From Ctenosaura bakeri (Eukaryota; Chordata; Lepidosauria; Squamata; Iguanidae): 64,000 nucleotides of DNA. The stretch lies in contig CAOLHI010001019.1 of NCBI GenBank assembly GCA_948474755.1, positions 1 through 64,000 on the forward strand, in the 5' to 3' direction. The position numbers were made by a program, and so were the translations under genes. The notes below the pieces were generated by a model. That model worked only from the letters and a program-made list of their open reading frames with translations, made no database searches and was not told the origin of the DNA. Each line of letters starts with the position of its first letter. The first letter of the stretch is position 1. Positions 62,533 through 64,000 of the stretch are shown here, piece after piece.

Positions 62533-62870
62533 ATCATAGAATCATAGAATCATAGAGTTGGAAGAGACCCCGTGGCCATCCAGTCCAACCCCTGCCATGC
62601 CGGAACACACATCAAAGCATTCCCAACAGATGGCCATCCAGCCTCTGCTTAAAAACCTCCTAAGAAGGAGACTCTACCACACTTCCAGGCAGCCTATTCC
62701 ACTACCAGACAGCTCTGGCCATCAGGAAGTTCTTCCTGAAGTTCAGGTGGAATCTCCTTTCCCGCAGCTTGAATCCATTGCTCCTTGTCCTGGTGTCTGG
62801 AACAGCAGAAAACAAGCCCGCTCCCTCCTCAACATGACATCCCTTCAAATATTTAAACATGACTATCATT
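62533..62870 (-). mobile_element. CR1 3' part, reverse
   Basis: ATCATAGAATCATAGAATCA, then AGTTGGAAGAGACCCCGTGG to CAAATATTTAAACATGACTA. 62871-62965 is short low-copy sequence. Confidence 0.94.
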
Positions 62871-62965
62871 ACATGGTACGTTCATTACATGCATTCTCCC
62901 CATGCTTGATGCTTTCTCACGTGATAGGACCTTGCCAGGCAAGATAGCCATAACAAACCTTGCAG

Positions 62966-63187
62966 GAGCCCTGGTGGCCCAGGGGTTAAATGTCGGTACT
63001 GCAGCCACAAGGTTGTGAGTTCGATCCTGCAGGGCTCCAGGTTGACTCAGCCTTCCATCCTTCCGTAGGTCAGTAAAATGAGTACCCAGCATGTTGGCAA
63101 TTAGCTAAACACACTGTAAATTGCTTAGGGAGTGCTTTGCACTGATAAGTAGTTTAGAAATGAAACTGCTGTTGCTATTGCTATAGC
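62966..63187 (+). mobile_element. tRNA-derived SINE with L2-like tail, full length
   Basis: Head GAGCCCTGGTGGCCCAGGGG, TTAAATGTCGGTACTGCAGC and GTTCGATCCTGCAGGGCTCC (B box type). Middle CTCAGCCTTCCATCCTTCCG and TAAAATGAGTACCCAGCATG. Tail CTGCTGTTGCTATTGCTATA. The best-preserved member here and the key for the reverse copies. Confidence 0.92.
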
Positions 63188-63281
63188 TGTGCTGCGGAAG
63201 TCAAGATGGCGTCATCCCTCCACCCACCAGAAAAACCACCTTAGACACACCACATAAACATTCTGAATACCCTGACACAAA

Positions 63282-63461
63282 GGCCATTTCCACACTAGGC
63301 TGCTATAGTGCTATGATTCCACTTTCAAGATCGTATGGAATCCTGGGGTTTGTAGTTTCGGGAGGGGCCGGCTGGCCCCTCCCGAAACTGCAAACCCCAG
63401 GATTCCATACGATCTTGAAAGTGGAATCATAGCACTATAACAGCCTAGTGTGGAAATGACC
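63282..63461. mobile_element. Foldback MITE, near-perfect palindrome
   Basis: GGCCATTTCCACACTAGGCT and AGCCTAGTGTGGAAATGACC. Even the variant block AAGATCGTATGGAATCCTGG is mirrored in the other arm (CCATACGATCTTGAAAGTGG), so arm homogenisation or recent origin is likely. The TSD is not clear (AAA/AGA). Confidence 0.95.
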
Positions 63462-63933
63462 AGATATTGTTTGTCAGGCTGCTCAGTGGATGCATGGGAT
63501 TAGCGAAGAGAAGCTGAGAGATGAAGGACCATAGCTCAGTGGGAGGTGACATATCTTGGCTGGGACCCCATGGGGAGCCTTACACATTGTTGAATTCCCC
63601 TGTGGAAGCCCTGGAACATTTTGGTCTGAGGTGGACTGGCATGTTCAGTTCCTGGTGGCAAGAACGATGGACATGTTGCTGGTGTACATGCAGATGCAAA
63701 TTCAGCTACGAATAGTACTTCAGTCACATATTTGGTTGTTTATACACATTCGGTTGTACATTGGATTGTGCGTTCAGTTGCAGAGTGTGAGCATTCAACA
63801 CAAAGGTTGCATACCACAATCAAAGTGTAACTCCACACTCAAAGGAGCATTTGCTCTACCCAACCCTGATGTGGTCTTTGCACACACACAGTTCTGACTT
63901 CAACCCCAGCATCTCCAGAGCAGGTTGGAAAAG
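63462..63933. other. Low-copy sequence
   Basis: Several ACA/TTG-rich words; no recognised gene or repeat. Plus frame 63556-63897 (113 codons) has no domain. Confidence 0.4.
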
Positions 63934-64000
63934 TGTTACCCTGTATTCTGGGGGTCCCGGGAGGGGTGCCCAAATAACCAAGCAAAACACAAGATGGGGA
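63934..64000 (-). mobile_element. LTR family A, cut by the window end
   Basis: TGTTACCCTGTATTCTGGGG, then CCCGGGAGGGGTGCCCAAAT, the same as the start of 10900-11771. It runs out of the window, so it is unknown whether it is a solo LTR or the end of a provirus. Confidence 0.92.

Noticed and set aside
62966..63040. Functional tRNA gene
   Set aside because: The head has A/B-box-like sequence but no complete cloverleaf was evident, and it continues into a SINE body and tail.

Overview
The window reads as non-coding, repeat-saturated nuclear DNA of a squamate reptile (lizard type). The evidence is the repeat combination: tRNA-derived SINEs with a BovB-like 3' end (Sauria SINE type), a 5S-rRNA-derived SINE joined to a similar tail, BovB LINE pieces, and many copies of the CR1 LINE 3' end carrying the ATTCTATG 8-mer tail. 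No host protein gene, tRNA gene, rRNA gene or CRISPR array was recognised. The longer open frames are mostly CR1 reverse-transcriptase C-termini or microsatellites.

Layout. 1-9 kb: a Sauria SINE split by a foldback DNA element, CR1 tails, a CR1 split by a GC-rich DNA element, low-copy DNA. 9-16 kb: a solo-LTR cluster. LTR family B (9947-11968) contains family C (10169-10722) and family A (10900-11771); then a CR1 contains LTR A, which contains LTR C, and the same CR1 is hit again by a GC-rich element. 16-22 kb: GC-rich and foldback elements, CR1, and a hAT element splitting a 68-bp tandem repeat. 22-37 kb: LTR B, an LTR-like fragment, nested CR1 copies, BovB, SINEs, foldback elements, and LTR C inside CR1. 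37-42 kb: LTR C in CR1, then a dense block of GC-rich elements, one nested in another and one a 686-bp palindrome. 42-57 kb: low-copy blocks between CR1, 5S-SINE, tRNA-SINE and foldback elements, including a SINE/foldback/CR1 triple nest. 57-64 kb: three LTR A copies, a mariner-like element split by the longest CR1 (about 850 bp), and the window ends inside LTR A.

The most useful result is a coherent insertion history from target-site duplications (TSDs). LTR A and D give 4 bp, LTR B and C give 5 bp, the hAT gives 8 bp, SINEs give 7-12 bp. Two internally different short DNA-element groups (palindromic foldback and GC-rich) share the terminus GGCC-N-TTTC-N-GCAC and give 3-bp TSDs of unconstrained sequence. 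This suggests one transposase source mobilising both, and it does not fit the TWA rule of typical PIF/Harbinger elements.

All LTRs seen are solo LTRs or fragments; no gag, pol or env region was found. Low-copy blocks are listed with what little can be said; some look compositionally like conserved non-coding DNA, but this cannot be tested from one sequence.
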